In this document: positions 16,893 to 25,679 of the stretch, in pieces
Numbering within the stretch: position 1 is the first letter of the stretch
Layout: each line of letters opens with the position of its first letter
From: Pseudomonas sp. UBA5706
Lineage (GTDB): Bacteria; Pseudomonadota; Gammaproteobacteria; Pseudomonadales; Pseudomonadaceae
Assembly: GCF_002419965.1 (NCBI RefSeq)
Contig: NZ_DIHC01000038.1
Coordinates: 185,518 to 249,517, forward strand
Direction: 5' to 3'
Length of the DNA: 64,000 nt
Translations under genes and position numbers: made by a program
The notes under the pieces: model-generated
Database searches by the model: none
What the model was told of the DNA's origin: nothing
What the model saw: only the letters and a program-made list of their open reading frames with translations

Positions 16893-18868
16893 TGAGCGGC
16901 CCGAACAACTCAGCCCTGACTTGCGTGCTGGTCGCCAATCGCGGCGAAATCGCCTGCCGGGTCATGCGCACCGCCAAGGCCATGGGCCTGACCACCGTTG
17001 CGGTTCACAGTGCCACCGATGATCACGCCCGGCATGTGCGTGAAGCGGACATCGCCGTCAATCTGGGTGGCAGCAAAGCCGCCGACAGCTACCTGCAGAT
17101 CGATAAACTGATTGCCGCGGCCAAAAGCAGCGGCGCCCAGGGGATTCATCCAGGCTATGGTTTTCTCTCGGAGAACGCAGGTTTTGCCCGCGCAGTCGAA
17201 CAGGCTGGGCTGATTTTCCTCGGCCCGCCCGCCTCCGCCATCGACGCGATGGGCAGCAAATCCGCCGCCAAGTCGTTGATGGAGACGGCAGGCGTGCCGC
17301 TAGTGCCCGGTTACCACGGCGAAGCCCAGGACGCGGCGACGTTCAGGGAAGCCGCCGCACGCATTGGCTACCCTGTACTGCTCAAGGCCACAGCGGGGGG
17401 CGGTGGCAAAGGCATGAAAGTCGTTGAGCGCGACGAGGACCTGGCCGAAGCCCTGGCCTCCGCGCAACGCGAGGCGCAATCGTCGTTTGGCGATTCGCGG
17501 ATGCTGGTGGAAAAATATGTGCTCAAACCCCGTCACGTGGAGATTCAGGTCTTCGCTGACCAGTTGGGGCATTGCCTGTACCTCAACGAGCGCGACTGTT
17601 CGATCCAGCGCCGTCATCAAAAAGTCGTCGAAGAAGCCCCTGCTCCCGGCCTGAGTGCCGAACTGCGCCAAGCGATGGGTGAAGCGGCCGTGCGTGCGGC
17701 GCAGGCCATCGGCTACGTCGGTGCCGGGACGGTCGAGTTCCTGCTGGACGCTCGGGGTGAGTTTTTCTTCATGGAAATGAACACACGCCTGCAGGTCGAG
17801 CATCCGGTCACCGAGGCCATCACCGGTCTTGATCTGGTCGCCTGGCAGATTCGCGTTGCCCAAGGTGAGGCGCTGCCGATCACCCAGGCGCAGGTGCCGT
17901 TGAACGGCCACGCGATCGAAGTGCGGCTGTATGCCGAGGACCCGGCCAATGATTTTCTGCCGGCCACCGGCACTTTGCAGCTCTACCGCGAGTCTGCGCC
18001 CGGGCCGGGTCGTCGCGTAGACAGCGGGGTGAGCGAAGGCGATGAAGTCTCGCCGTTCTATGACCCGATGCTCGGCAAGCTGATCGCCTGGGGCGAAAAT
18101 CGTGAACAGGCGCGCCTGCGCTTGTTGGCCATGCTCGATGAGTTCGCCATTGGCGGCCTGCGGACCAACCTGGCATTTTTGCGACGGATCATCGCTCATC
18201 CCGCGTTTGCCGACGCTGAGCTGGACACCGGTTTCATACCACGCTATCAGCAGGATCTGTTGCCGCCCGCCCAGACGCTCGGCGACGACTTCTGGCACAC
18301 GGCAGCGCAGGCCTATCGGCAGAGTGCGACGCCTCAAACCCGCGATGACGATGCACATTCCCCCTGGGTTGCCGTCAGCGGGCTGCGTCTGGGGCTACCC
18401 GCAGAGCTGAATGTGCACTTGAGCTGTTCAGGGGAGACTCGCAAACTCCAGTTACGCGGCGACGCGGGCGAGCAGGCTCAACTGCAGGGCGAGCAACTGA
18501 CGATCAACCGCGATGGCGTGCGCCGGCATACTCTGGCCATTCTTCGCGATGACACGTTGTATCTGCGCTGGCTCGGTGAGCTGTACGCTATTGAGCGCGT
18601 TGACCCGATCGCGGCGGTCGACGCCAGCCACACACAACAAGGCGGCCTCAGTGCACCCATGAACGGCAGCATCGTTCGAGTGCTGGTGGACGTCGGGCAG
18701 CAAGTCGAAGCAGGGACGCCGTTGGTGGTGTTGGAAGCCATGAAGATGGAACACAGCATCCGGGCAGGTCAGGCCGGGACCGTAGCAGCGCTGTATTGCA
18801 CGGAGGGGGAAATGGTCAGCGAAGGGACGGTGTTGGTGGAGCTGGCCACTGAGACGCCCATCCCCTAG
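16892..18868 (+). CDS. liuD: Methylcrotonyl-CoA carboxylase, alpha (biotin) subunit
   Basis: Biotin carboxylase plus biotin carrier protein of 658 residues that charges biotin with CO2 for the LiuB reaction. The N-terminal biotin-carboxylase domain is visible from VLVANRGEIACRVMRTAK, through the ATP-grasp glycine loop (KATAGGGGKGMK) and the MEMNTRLQVEHPVTE segment. The carrier domain at the C-terminus has Lys618 in LEAMKMEHS as the biotinylation site. The ATG at 16892 overlaps the liuC stop by one base, giving translational coupling. Confidence 0.96.
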   Translation: MSGPNNSALTCVLVANRGEIACRVMRTAKAMGLTTVAVHSATDDHARHVREADIAVNLGGSKAADSYLQIDKLIAAAKSSGAQGIHPGYGFLSENAGFARAVEQAGLIFLGPPASAIDAMGSKSAAKSLMETAGVPLVPGYHGEAQDAATFREAAARIGYPVLLKATAGGGGKGMKVVERDEDLAEALASAQREAQSSFGDSRMLVEKYVLKPRHVEIQVFADQLGHCLYLNERDCSIQRRHQKVVEEAPAPGLSAELRQAMGEAAVRAAQAIGYVGAGTVEFLLDARGEFFFMEMNTRLQVEHPVTEAITGLDLVAWQIRVAQGEALPITQAQVPLNGHAIEVRLYAEDPANDFLPATGTLQLYRESAPGPGRRVDSGVSEGDEVSPFYDPMLGKLIAWGENREQARLRLLAMLDEFAIGGLRTNLAFLRRIIAHPAFADAELDTGFIPRYQQDLLPPAQTLGDDFWHTAAQAYRQSATPQTRDDDAHSPWVAVSGLRLGLPAELNVHLSCSGETRKLQLRGDAGEQAQLQGEQLTINRDGVRRHTLAILRDDTLYLRWLGELYAIERVDPIAAVDASHTQQGGLSAPMNGSIVRVLVDVGQQVEAGTPLVVLEAMKMEHSIRAGQAGTVAALYCTEGEMVSEGTVLVELATETPIP

Positions 18869-18874
18869 CACGCC

Positions 18875-18912
18875 GGGCCGACGGTGGGAGTTGGAAACGC
18901 CACCGTCGGCCC
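18875..18912. terminator. Hairpin after liuABCD
   Basis: Perfect 13-bp stem, GGGCCGACGGTGG (18875-18887) with CCACCGTCGGCCC (18900-18912), and a 12-nt loop, 7 bp after the liuD stop. It lies between the convergent liuD and indolepyruvate oxidoreductase genes and can serve both strands, though no T-run follows. Confidence 0.75.
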
Positions 18913-18981
18913 GCGGGCCGCTACACAGGATCCATCGAGCACGCGCGTGAAGTGTGTGCACTCACGCGCGACGCTCTCAGG

Positions 18982-21900
18982 CTAAGCGGCAACCTCATAC
19001 AACTTCGGCAGCTCCACTTCCCCGCTGATCAGGCTCTGGCGCATCCGCGTCGCCTGTAGCGCTGCCGCCTTCATCGCGCTTTCCTTCACATACCCATAGC
19101 CGCGAATGCGTTCCGGCAAGCGCGCCAGGCTCAAGGCAGTGTGCCGATTGCCTGCATTCAAGTGTTCGAGAATCAACTCGACATCGGCGACATAGCGTTC
19201 GATCAGCTCACGTTCCTGACGCCGCTCCACGCTGCGACCGAAAGGATCCAGCGCCGTCCCGCGCAGGAAACGGAACTTCGCCAGCACATTAAAGGCTTTC
19301 AACATCCATGGCCCGAAACTGCGTTTGCGCGGCGTACCATTCGTGGGATCGCGTTTGGCCAACCAGGACGGCGCCAGGTGAAACTCCAGGCGGTAATCTC
19401 CTTCGAACTGCGCCTGCAACTGACGCGTGAACTCGCCATTGCTGTAAAGCCGCGCGACCTCATACTCATCCTTGTAAGCCAACAGCTTGAAGTAGTTGAA
19501 CGCCACGGCCTCGGTCAACGCCAACTGCTCGCCGGGGAACAAACGCATTTCGGCTTCGCACACCTTCTGGACCCGCTGCAAATAACGCTCGGCGTAAGCC
19601 TGGTTCTGGTAATCAGCGAGTATCTGGCTGTTATGGGCAAGACGCTGTTCCAGACTCAGCCCCAGAGGTTCAACGACCACCGCTTGTGGACTGGCCGCAG
19701 CTTCTACCGCTGGCAGGTCGAACGCCGCGCGCCGCCCCCAGAGGAACGCTTGCTGGTTCAGATTGACCGCCACACCGTTCAACTCGATTGCTTTCTCGAT
19801 GGCCGCCGATGTCAGCGGAATCAGGCCCAGCTGGAACGCATACCCGAGCATGAACAGGTTGCTGGCGATGCTGTCGCCCATCAATTTGGTCGCCAGATCG
19901 GTGGCGGCCACGAAGTGAGTCTTTTCGGCGCCTACTGCTTCGCGAATGGTCTGCACCATGGCGTCGGCCGGAAACTCGGCGTCCGGGTTGCGCGTGAACT
20001 CGGCCGTCGGGGTTTGCTGGCTGTTCACCACCGCGTGCGACTTGGCACTGCTGAGCTTGGCGATGGCATCGGGGCCGGACGCCACCAACAGGTCGCAGCC
20101 AAGCAGCAGATGCGCTTCACCGGCGGCAATGCGCACCGCGAACAGATCTTCCTGACGTGCGGCGATGCGGATGTGGCTGACCACCGGGCCAAATTTCTGC
20201 GCCAGGCCCGCTTGGTCCAGCACGCTGCATCCCTTGCCTTCCAGGTTCGCCGCATAACCGAGCATCGCACCGACCGTGGTCACACCTGTTCCACCGACGC
20301 CGGGCAGCAGGATGTTGAACGGTTGGTCCAGGCTCGGCAGGGTCGGCTCGGGCAATTGGGCAAACTCCTGCGTCTGCTTGGGCAACTGCGGCTTGCGCAG
20401 CTTGCCGCCATGCACGGTGACGAAACTCGGGCAGAAGCCTTCGACGCAGCTGAAATCCTTGTTGCAGCCACTCTGGTCGATTTCACGCTTGCGACCCTGC
20501 GCGGTTTCCTTGGGCAGGATCGAAAGGCAGCCGGATTTGGCGCCGCAATCGCCGCAGCCTTCGCACACCGCCGGGTTAATGACGGCACGCTTGTCGAGGT
20601 CGGACATCTTCCCGCGTTTGCGCCGACGGCGTTTTTCGGTAGCGCAGGTCTGGTCGTAAATAATCACCGACACGCCTTTGAACTCGCGCAATTCGCGCTG
20701 CACGCTGTCCAGGTCGCGACGATGGTGGAAGGTGGTGATGGGCGCGAACTGCTCGCGGCTCGGGTATTTATCCGGCTCGTCCGAGACCAGTGCAATGCGC
20801 TGAACGCCCTCGTTGGACACCTGACGGCTGAGTTGATCGACCCGCAGGATGCCGTCGATGGGTTGGCCACCCGTCATGGCCACGGCGTCGTTGTAGAGGA
20901 TTTTGTAGGTAATGTTGACCTTCGAAGCCACCGCAGCACGCAGCGCCAGGTGCCCGGAGTGAAAGTAGGTGCCATCGCCAAGGTTCTGGAACACGTGGGG
21001 CGTTTCGGTAAACGGCGCCTGGCCGATCCAGGTCACGCCTTCGCCGCCCATCTGGGTGAAGGTGTCGGTATCCCGGTCCATCCAGATGGTCATGTAATGA
21101 CAGCCGATTCCGGCCAGCGCGCGGCTGCCTTCCGGCACTTTGGTCGAGGTATTGTGCGGGCAGCCGGAACAGAAATGCGGAGTGCGCTGGGTATTGAACA
21201 GCGGCGCTGCCAACGCCTTTTCTTTGTCTTGAAGAAACTGCAGACGGGCGTCGATCTTCGCGCTGCTGTAAATGGGCGCCAAGCGTCTGGCGATGACGCG
21301 AGCGATCATGGCCGGCGTCAGCTCGGCGAGATTGGGCAGCAAAGAACGCCCTTCTTCGTCGAACTCACCGACAACACGCGGACGCTTGTCCACTGGCCAG
21401 TTGTACAACTGGCCAGTCAACTGGTCTTCGATCACGCTGCGTTTTTCTTCGACCACCAGGATTTCGTCGAGGCCTTCGGCGAAGTCATGTACAGAGACCG
21501 GCTCGAGCGGCCAGCTCATGCCGACCTTGAGCACCCTGATGCCCACTGATGCACACAGTTCTTCGTCGATGCCCAGCTCTTCCAGGGCCTGGCGCACGTC
21601 GAGATAGGATTTGCCGGTGGTGATGATACCCATGCGGGGTTTTGGCGAGTCGATGACCACCTTGTTCAGGTTGTTCGCCCGGGCAAAGGCTCGAGCGGCG
21701 TAAATCTTGTAGGTGTTGAGGCGCGCTTCCTGCGCCAGCGGCGGATCTGGCCAACGAATGTGCAGACCGCCCTCGGGCAGTTGGAAGTCTTCGGGGATGC
21801 GGGTCTGGATGCGCAGCGGATCGACTTCGACCACCGCAGAGGAATCGACGTTTTCGGCAATGGTCTTCATCGCCACCCAGCAACCGCTGTAGCGCGACAA

Positions 21901-22464
21901 TTCCCAGCCGATGATGCCGTAGTCGAGAATTTCCTGAACGTTGCTCGGGTTGAGCACGGGAATCATCGAGGCGATGAAGGCGTGCTCGCTCTGATGGGCA
22001 ATGGTCGATGATTTGCAACCGTGGTCGTCGCCAGCGAGGATCAGTACGCCGCCGTTCTGCGCGACACCTGCCGAGTTGCCGTGCTTGAACACGTCGCCGC
22101 AACGGTCCACGCCCGGTCCCTTGCCGTACCACAGCGCGAATACGCCGTCGTACTTGCCGTGGGGAAACAGATTGACCTGTTGACTGCCCCACACCGCCGT
22201 GGCTGCCAACTCTTCGTTGACCCCGGGCTGGAAATGGATAGCGTTTTCCTGAAGGTAATCCTTGGCATCCCACAGACTCTTGTCCAGGTTGCCCAGTGGC
22301 GAGCCGCGATACCCGGAAATAAAACCTGCCGTGTTCAGGCCGCGAGCCTCGTCGCGCTGTTTCTGCAGCATCGGCAGACGGGTCAACGCCTGGGTCCCGG
22401 TCAGGTAAAGGTTGCCGGTTGCGAGTCGGTACTTATCATCCAGACGAATATCAGCCAAAGACAT
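18982..22464 (-). CDS. Indolepyruvate ferredoxin oxidoreductase, fused alpha/beta
   Basis: A 1160-residue fused 2-oxoacid:ferredoxin oxidoreductase of the indolepyruvate type, which decarboxylates aryl- (and perhaps branched) 2-oxoacids to acyl-CoA with thiamine diphosphate and Fe-S clusters. The order is an alpha-like transketolase part (GFISGYRGSPLG), a thiamine diphosphate site around GGEGVTWIGQAPF and NLGDGTYFHSGHLALR, two Cys-rich ferredoxin-like segments (CSGCPHN and CEGCGDCGAKSGC), and a gamma-type domain starting near GVGGTGVTTVGAML. A Lrp regulator is divergent. The substrate is inferred; the name rests on the fused architecture. Confidence 0.9.
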   Translation of the reverse strand: MSLADIRLDDKYRLATGNLYLTGTQALTRLPMLQKQRDEARGLNTAGFISGYRGSPLGNLDKSLWDAKDYLQENAIHFQPGVNEELAATAVWGSQQVNLFPHGKYDGVFALWYGKGPGVDRCGDVFKHGNSAGVAQNGGVLILAGDDHGCKSSTIAHQSEHAFIASMIPVLNPSNVQEILDYGIIGWELSRYSGCWVAMKTIAENVDSSAVVEVDPLRIQTRIPEDFQLPEGGLHIRWPDPPLAQEARLNTYKIYAARAFARANNLNKVVIDSPKPRMGIITTGKSYLDVRQALEELGIDEELCASVGIRVLKVGMSWPLEPVSVHDFAEGLDEILVVEEKRSVIEDQLTGQLYNWPVDKRPRVVGEFDEEGRSLLPNLAELTPAMIARVIARRLAPIYSSAKIDARLQFLQDKEKALAAPLFNTQRTPHFCSGCPHNTSTKVPEGSRALAGIGCHYMTIWMDRDTDTFTQMGGEGVTWIGQAPFTETPHVFQNLGDGTYFHSGHLALRAAVASKVNITYKILYNDAVAMTGGQPIDGILRVDQLSRQVSNEGVQRIALVSDEPDKYPSREQFAPITTFHHRRDLDSVQRELREFKGVSVIIYDQTCATEKRRRRKRGKMSDLDKRAVINPAVCEGCGDCGAKSGCLSILPKETAQGRKREIDQSGCNKDFSCVEGFCPSFVTVHGGKLRKPQLPKQTQEFAQLPEPTLPSLDQPFNILLPGVGGTGVTTVGAMLGYAANLEGKGCSVLDQAGLAQKFGPVVSHIRIAARQEDLFAVRIAAGEAHLLLGCDLLVASGPDAIAKLSSAKSHAVVNSQQTPTAEFTRNPDAEFPADAMVQTIREAVGAEKTHFVAATDLATKLMGDSIASNLFMLGYAFQLGLIPLTSAAIEKAIELNGVAVNLNQQAFLWGRRAAFDLPAVEAAASPQAVVVEPLGLSLEQRLAHNSQILADYQNQAYAERYLQRVQKVCEAEMRLFPGEQLALTEAVAFNYFKLLAYKDEYEVARLYSNGEFTRQLQAQFEGDYRLEFHLAPSWLAKRDPTNGTPRKRSFGPWMLKAFNVLAKFRFLRGTALDPFGRSVERRQERELIERYVADVELILEHLNAGNRHTALSLARLPERIRGYGYVKESAMKAAALQATRMRQSLISGEVELPKLYEVAA

Positions 22465-22472
22465 TCAGGCAC

Positions 22473-22488
22473 TCCTTTATTTTTATTA
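22473..22488 (-). promoter_or_regulatory. Crc/Hfq A-rich motif at the oxidoreductase ribosome-binding site
   Basis: On the minus strand AATAAAAATAA runs into AAAGGAG, the ribosome-binding site 8-9 nt before the ATG at 22464. It fits the AANAANAA motif bound by Hfq-Crc, as at liuA. Inference from pattern and position. Confidence 0.5.
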
Positions 22489-22687
22489 GTGCGTTTTGAA
22501 TGTGGCGAGCAGTGGTCGCAGTGCCTTGTGAGCTCTATACCTGCCGCTCGGTCGCCGGGACGGTTGACCCGGACGTTCACAGCGCCAATAGTGCCTGCGC
22601 GGCTAAGGCTTTTTCTTTCTAAATACGTGCAAATCTGCTCATATTCTGCATGCCTGTTCCATTTCAATAATAAAAAAGGGTCAATTC

Positions 22688-23155
22688 ATGCAGGTCAAAC
22701 TCAGTCCCATCGATCGCAAAATACTCCGCCTGTTGCAGCACGACGCCGACCTGTCCGCTGCAGAAATCGCCGAACGGGTGGAGTTGTCGCAGTCCCCCTG
22801 CTGGCGCAGGATCAACCGCCTGGAGGAGGAAGGCGTCATCGAGCGCAAGGTCGCCCTGCTCAACCCGGCCAAGCTTGGGCTGACCATGACGGTGTTTGTC
22901 GATGTGAAGCTATCGGGACATGGTCGGCGCTACCTGGCGGAGTTCGAGGAAGCGATCATCGGCTATCCCGAGGTGTTGGAGTGCTACACCATGGCCGGGG
23001 ACATGGACTTCATGCTCAAAGTCGTGGTGCAGGACATTGCCAGCTACGAGCGTTTTTTACGCGATCACCTGCTGCAAAGCCCCCACGTGCAGGAAGCGCA
23101 CTCGAACATTGCGATGAGCGTAGTGAAGAGGACGACGGAGCTGCCCCTGGAATAG
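22688..23155 (+). CDS. Lrp/AsnC-family transcriptional regulator
   Basis: Lrp-type regulator of 155 residues. It has the N-terminal helix-turn-helix (DRKILRLLQHDADLSAAEIAERVELSQSPCWRRINRLEEEGVIE, about residues 9-53) and a C-terminal effector-binding RAM domain (LECYTMAGDMDFMLKVVV). It is divergent from the indolepyruvate oxidoreductase, with a 223-bp shared promoter region, so it probably responds to an amino acid and controls that gene. The ATG is preceded by AAGGG. The effector is not known. Confidence 0.93.
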   Translation: MQVKLSPIDRKILRLLQHDADLSAAEIAERVELSQSPCWRRINRLEEEGVIERKVALLNPAKLGLTMTVFVDVKLSGHGRRYLAEFEEAIIGYPEVLECYTMAGDMDFMLKVVVQDIASYERFLRDHLLQSPHVQEAHSNIAMSVVKRTTELPLE

Positions 23156-23323
23156 ACGGCTCATCGCCCCTGCAGCAGCACGGCTTCTCAGCGCTAAGGT
23201 AATGCCTTGGGCAGCAGCACTGAATGACCGCACCGCTGACGAGCCAGACGGCTGTCAGGTGGGCGGCATGTGCGAGTAAGTTGTGGGTAGAGCGAATAAT
23301 TTCACAGGAACGCAAAAAAACAT

Positions 23324-23351
23324 TTGACGTGCAAATGATAATGATTATTAT
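23324..23351 (+). promoter_or_regulatory. prrF promoter with Fur box
   Basis: TTGACG (-35, 23324-23329) and TATTAT (-10, 23346-23351) are separated by 16 nt. The 19-bp window 23331-23349 (GCAAATGATAATGATTATT) matches the Fur consensus GATAATGATAATCATTATC at 15 of 19 positions by my count. Fur bound here would block the promoter in iron-replete cells. Confidence 0.85.
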
Positions 23352-23358
23352 TGAGCGC

Positions 23359-23469
23359 AACCGGTCGCGAGACCGGCGGGTAACCCAGAAGCCTTAGGTC
23401 GGCTTCCGGATTATCTCCTCATCAGGCTAATCACGGTTTTTGACCCGGCTTTTTGCCGGGTCTTTTTTT
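23359..23469 (+). ncRNA. prrF: PrrF iron-responsive small RNA
   Basis: Small RNA of about 110 nt of the PrrF family, which represses mRNAs of iron-containing and iron-storage proteins when iron is scarce. It begins with a hairpin (CCGGTCGCGAGACCGG), contains the family's conserved single-stranded segment TCTCCTCATCAGGCTAATCA (23414-23433), and ends with a Rho-independent terminator. The promoter is under a Fur box. It is a single copy here, not the tandem prrF1-prrF2 pair of P. aeruginosa. The start position is estimated from the -10 box. Confidence 0.9.
23442..23469 (+). terminator. Rho-independent terminator of prrF
   Basis: Stem GACCCGGC / GCCGGGTC with a five-T loop, followed by seven T residues (23463-23469). 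A textbook intrinsic terminator. Confidence 0.95.
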
Positions 23470-23733
23470 ATGCCCTTGAAGGGTCTGGTTTGGTCGGGTG
23501 TTGCGTCTTCAGGCTAATGAAGAGGGTCGAGTGTTTCGATGGCGCGCATGATAGCAAAATAAAATGTGCGCTGACGCGTCGATGAGGGAATAAACAAGCT
23601 GCCTTGCAAGAAACCGCAACTGTGCGCCTGTACGTGGGAATGACCCTCATAAGCACTAAGATCGGCCTGCGTGACCGGTGATGCCCCGCTCCCTGCCTAC
23701 GGACGATCCACGGACGACTCTTAAGTGAACACC

Positions 23734-24348
23734 ATGACTGAAGAACTCAACGCCCTGAACTCGCTTCCAGTGAGCCCACCGGACATGCCGTCCAGCCCAC
23801 AAAACGATGCGTATCGGCGCCGCATCCACAAATTGCCACGCAAGATCCGACAGGTCTTCCTGCTCAGCCGCCTCGATCAACTGCCCTACTCCGTCATTGC
23901 CCGTCTGCTCGAACTGGATGTCGAAACGGTCGAGCGCAACATGGTGCGGTTACTCGAACAGTGCCGCGAGCCTTCCCGCGCCCCGTCCCAAGCCTGGGCC
24001 CAGGCAGTGCGCTGGTATGTGCACCTGCAAAGCCCCCACGCCACCGCCAGTCAACGCATCGAATTCCGTCACTGGCTGGACGCTGACACCCATCACCTCG
24101 ACGCTTTCCAGGACACCGAACGACTGTGGCGCAAATTGCTGGCGCCGGCGGCGATCATGGGCGCCAGCGGCTGGCACCGACGCAAACCTCGCATGCACAT
24201 CGGTTGGCTGTTGCTCACCGCCTTCCTGTGCAGCCTGCTGGTGACCGCCGAAGCCTTCAGCCAGGTCCCATCAGCAACCATTTCTGTCGCCGACGGCGCG
24301 CCTGATCCGTGTAAAGTACCTGCGATAACAGCCATGCAATGGCGTTGA
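23734..24348 (+). CDS. Sigma-factor region 4 / FecR N-domain fusion, membrane-anchored
   Basis: Protein of 204 residues that combines parts of an iron-signalling system. Residues about 34-77 (LPRKIRQVFLLSRLDQLPYS...ETVERNMVRLL) look like region 4 of an ECF sigma factor, with its helix-turn-helix but no region 2. Residues about 84-133 (WAQAVRWYVHLQSP...FRHWLDADTHHLDAFQDTERLW) look like the N-terminal DUF4880 domain of FecR anti-sigma proteins. One membrane helix follows (about 155-173), then a short tail of about 30 residues; the FecR sensor domain is absent. ATG 23734 or GTG 23725 may be the start. It lies 264 bp downstream of prrF. The role is unknown: a DNA-tethered regulator or a degenerate fusion. 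Confidence 0.75.
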   Translation: MTEELNALNSLPVSPPDMPSSPQNDAYRRRIHKLPRKIRQVFLLSRLDQLPYSVIARLLELDVETVERNMVRLLEQCREPSRAPSQAWAQAVRWYVHLQSPHATASQRIEFRHWLDADTHHLDAFQDTERLWRKLLAPAAIMGASGWHRRKPRMHIGWLLLTAFLCSLLVTAEAFSQVPSATISVADGAPDPCKVPAITAMQWR

Positions 24349-24377
24349 GTTGGCACTAACGTACTCAGGAATTCTCC

Positions 24378-25520
24378 GTGATTCAGACCGCCCTTTCCGT
24401 GACCTGCGATTTCGACAGCGGCAACATCGTCGTGCTCGATGCGAGCAATGCGCAAAATGTCCAGTTGGCCATCCGCCCGGACACCCGCAGTGCGCACTTC
24501 CAGTGGTTTCATTTCAAGGTGGGCGGCATGCAGGTCGGCCAGCCTCATGCCTTTAACCTGACTAACGCCAGCGAGTCGAGCTACAACCGCGCCTGGACCG
24601 GCTACAACGCAGCGGCATCCTACGATCAGAAACACTGGTTCCGCGTGCCCAGCCAGTTCGATGGCAAGGCCCTCAGCTTCTCACTCTCACCCGAGCAACC
24701 ACAGATCTGGTTCGCCTACTTCGAGCCCTATAGCCGCGAACGTCATGACTGGCTGATCGAGCAGGCATTGAATCAGGCTGGCGCGCAGTTGCTGTCCACC
24801 GGCAGCAGCGTCGAAGGTCGCGACATCGCGCTCTTACGCAAAGGCGATGGCGCGCCGGGCAAACGCAAGATCTGGATCATCGCCCAGCAGCATCCCGGCG
24901 AACATATGGCCGAGTGGTTCATGGAAGGGATCATCGAACGCCTGAAAGAAGATGACGCGCAACTGCAGGCCTTGCTTGTCAGTGCGGACCTGTACCTGGT
25001 GCCGCACATGAATCCGGACGGCGCCTTCCATGGCCACCTGCGCACCAATGCCCAAGGTAAGGATCTCAATCGCGCATGGCAGGACGCCACCCCACAATCA
25101 AGCCCTGAAGTGTTCTTCATCAAGCAGCAGATGGAAATCCACGGCGTAGACATGTTCCTTGACGTACACGGCGACGAAGAGATTCCCTACGTCTTCACCG
25201 CTGCGTGCGAAGGCAATCCGGGTTACACCGAGCAGCAGAAGGCGCTGGAAGCCGATTTTCGGGCGCGCCTGAGTGCGCTGACCACGGATTTCCAGACCCG
25301 CTATGGCTACCCGCAAAGCGCGCCGGGCAAAGCCAATATGAACCTGGCCTGCAACAGTGTCGGCGAACGCTACAAGTGCCTGTCGCTGACCCTGGAAATG
25401 CCGTTCAAGGACAATGACGATGCGCCGGATGTCGTTACCGGCTGGTCAGGCAAGCGCTCCATGCGACTGGCACGGGACGTCTTGACCGTCCTGGGGCAAA
25501 TGGTTTCGGTGCTGCGCTGA
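24378..25520 (+). CDS. Zinc carboxypeptidase, M14 family
   Basis: Metallo-carboxypeptidase of 380 residues, resembling the cytosolic carboxypeptidase (M14D/AGBL-like) group, which has an N-terminal beta-sandwich (about residues 1-115) before the catalytic domain. The zinc ligands are in HPGEHMAEW (H-x-x-E) and the later His in DVHGDEE. Substrate-binding residues are in VPHMNPDGAFHGHLRTNAQGKDLNR, and the catalytic glutamate is in LTLEMPF. There is no signal peptide. The start is a GTG, and no ATG nearby fits. The substrate is unknown. It follows the sigma/FecR fusion gene after 29 bp and may share its transcript. Confidence 0.9.
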   Translation: MIQTALSVTCDFDSGNIVVLDASNAQNVQLAIRPDTRSAHFQWFHFKVGGMQVGQPHAFNLTNASESSYNRAWTGYNAAASYDQKHWFRVPSQFDGKALSFSLSPEQPQIWFAYFEPYSRERHDWLIEQALNQAGAQLLSTGSSVEGRDIALLRKGDGAPGKRKIWIIAQQHPGEHMAEWFMEGIIERLKEDDAQLQALLVSADLYLVPHMNPDGAFHGHLRTNAQGKDLNRAWQDATPQSSPEVFFIKQQMEIHGVDMFLDVHGDEEIPYVFTAACEGNPGYTEQQKALEADFRARLSALTTDFQTRYGYPQSAPGKANMNLACNSVGERYKCLSLTLEMPFKDNDDAPDVVTGWSGKRSMRLARDVLTVLGQMVSVLR

Positions 25521-25533
25521 ACCTGAAAAGCCG

Positions 25534-25628
25534 CTCGCGCCGGCAAGCCGGACTGCTAGCAGCTATAGGGCTAACCAGGCATTGGGCTCGGCGGGCCCCG
25601 CAGTAGCCGCCTGGCTTGCCCGCCGCAG
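25534..25628. repeat. Inverted REP pair (BIME-like)
   Basis: Two 25-nt arms, 25534-25558 (around CGCCGGCAAGCCGGACTGCTA) and 25604-25628 (TAGCCGCCTGGCTTGCCCGCC...), are inverted relatives sharing the GGCAAGCC core. They occupy the gap between the convergent carboxypeptidase and the hypothetical gene at 25680. A classic location for Pseudomonas REP/BIME sequences. Confidence 0.65.
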
Positions 25629-25679
25629 CGCCGTTGAATACGCGAATCCCGGTCAACCATGCGACGACATCTGGCCGAT

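Noticed and set aside
19141..21549. An 802-codon open frame antisense to the indolepyruvate oxidoreductase
   Set aside because: It has no recognisable domain, mirrors the high-GC coding bias of the gene on the opposite strand, and the minus-strand protein has clear motifs throughout.
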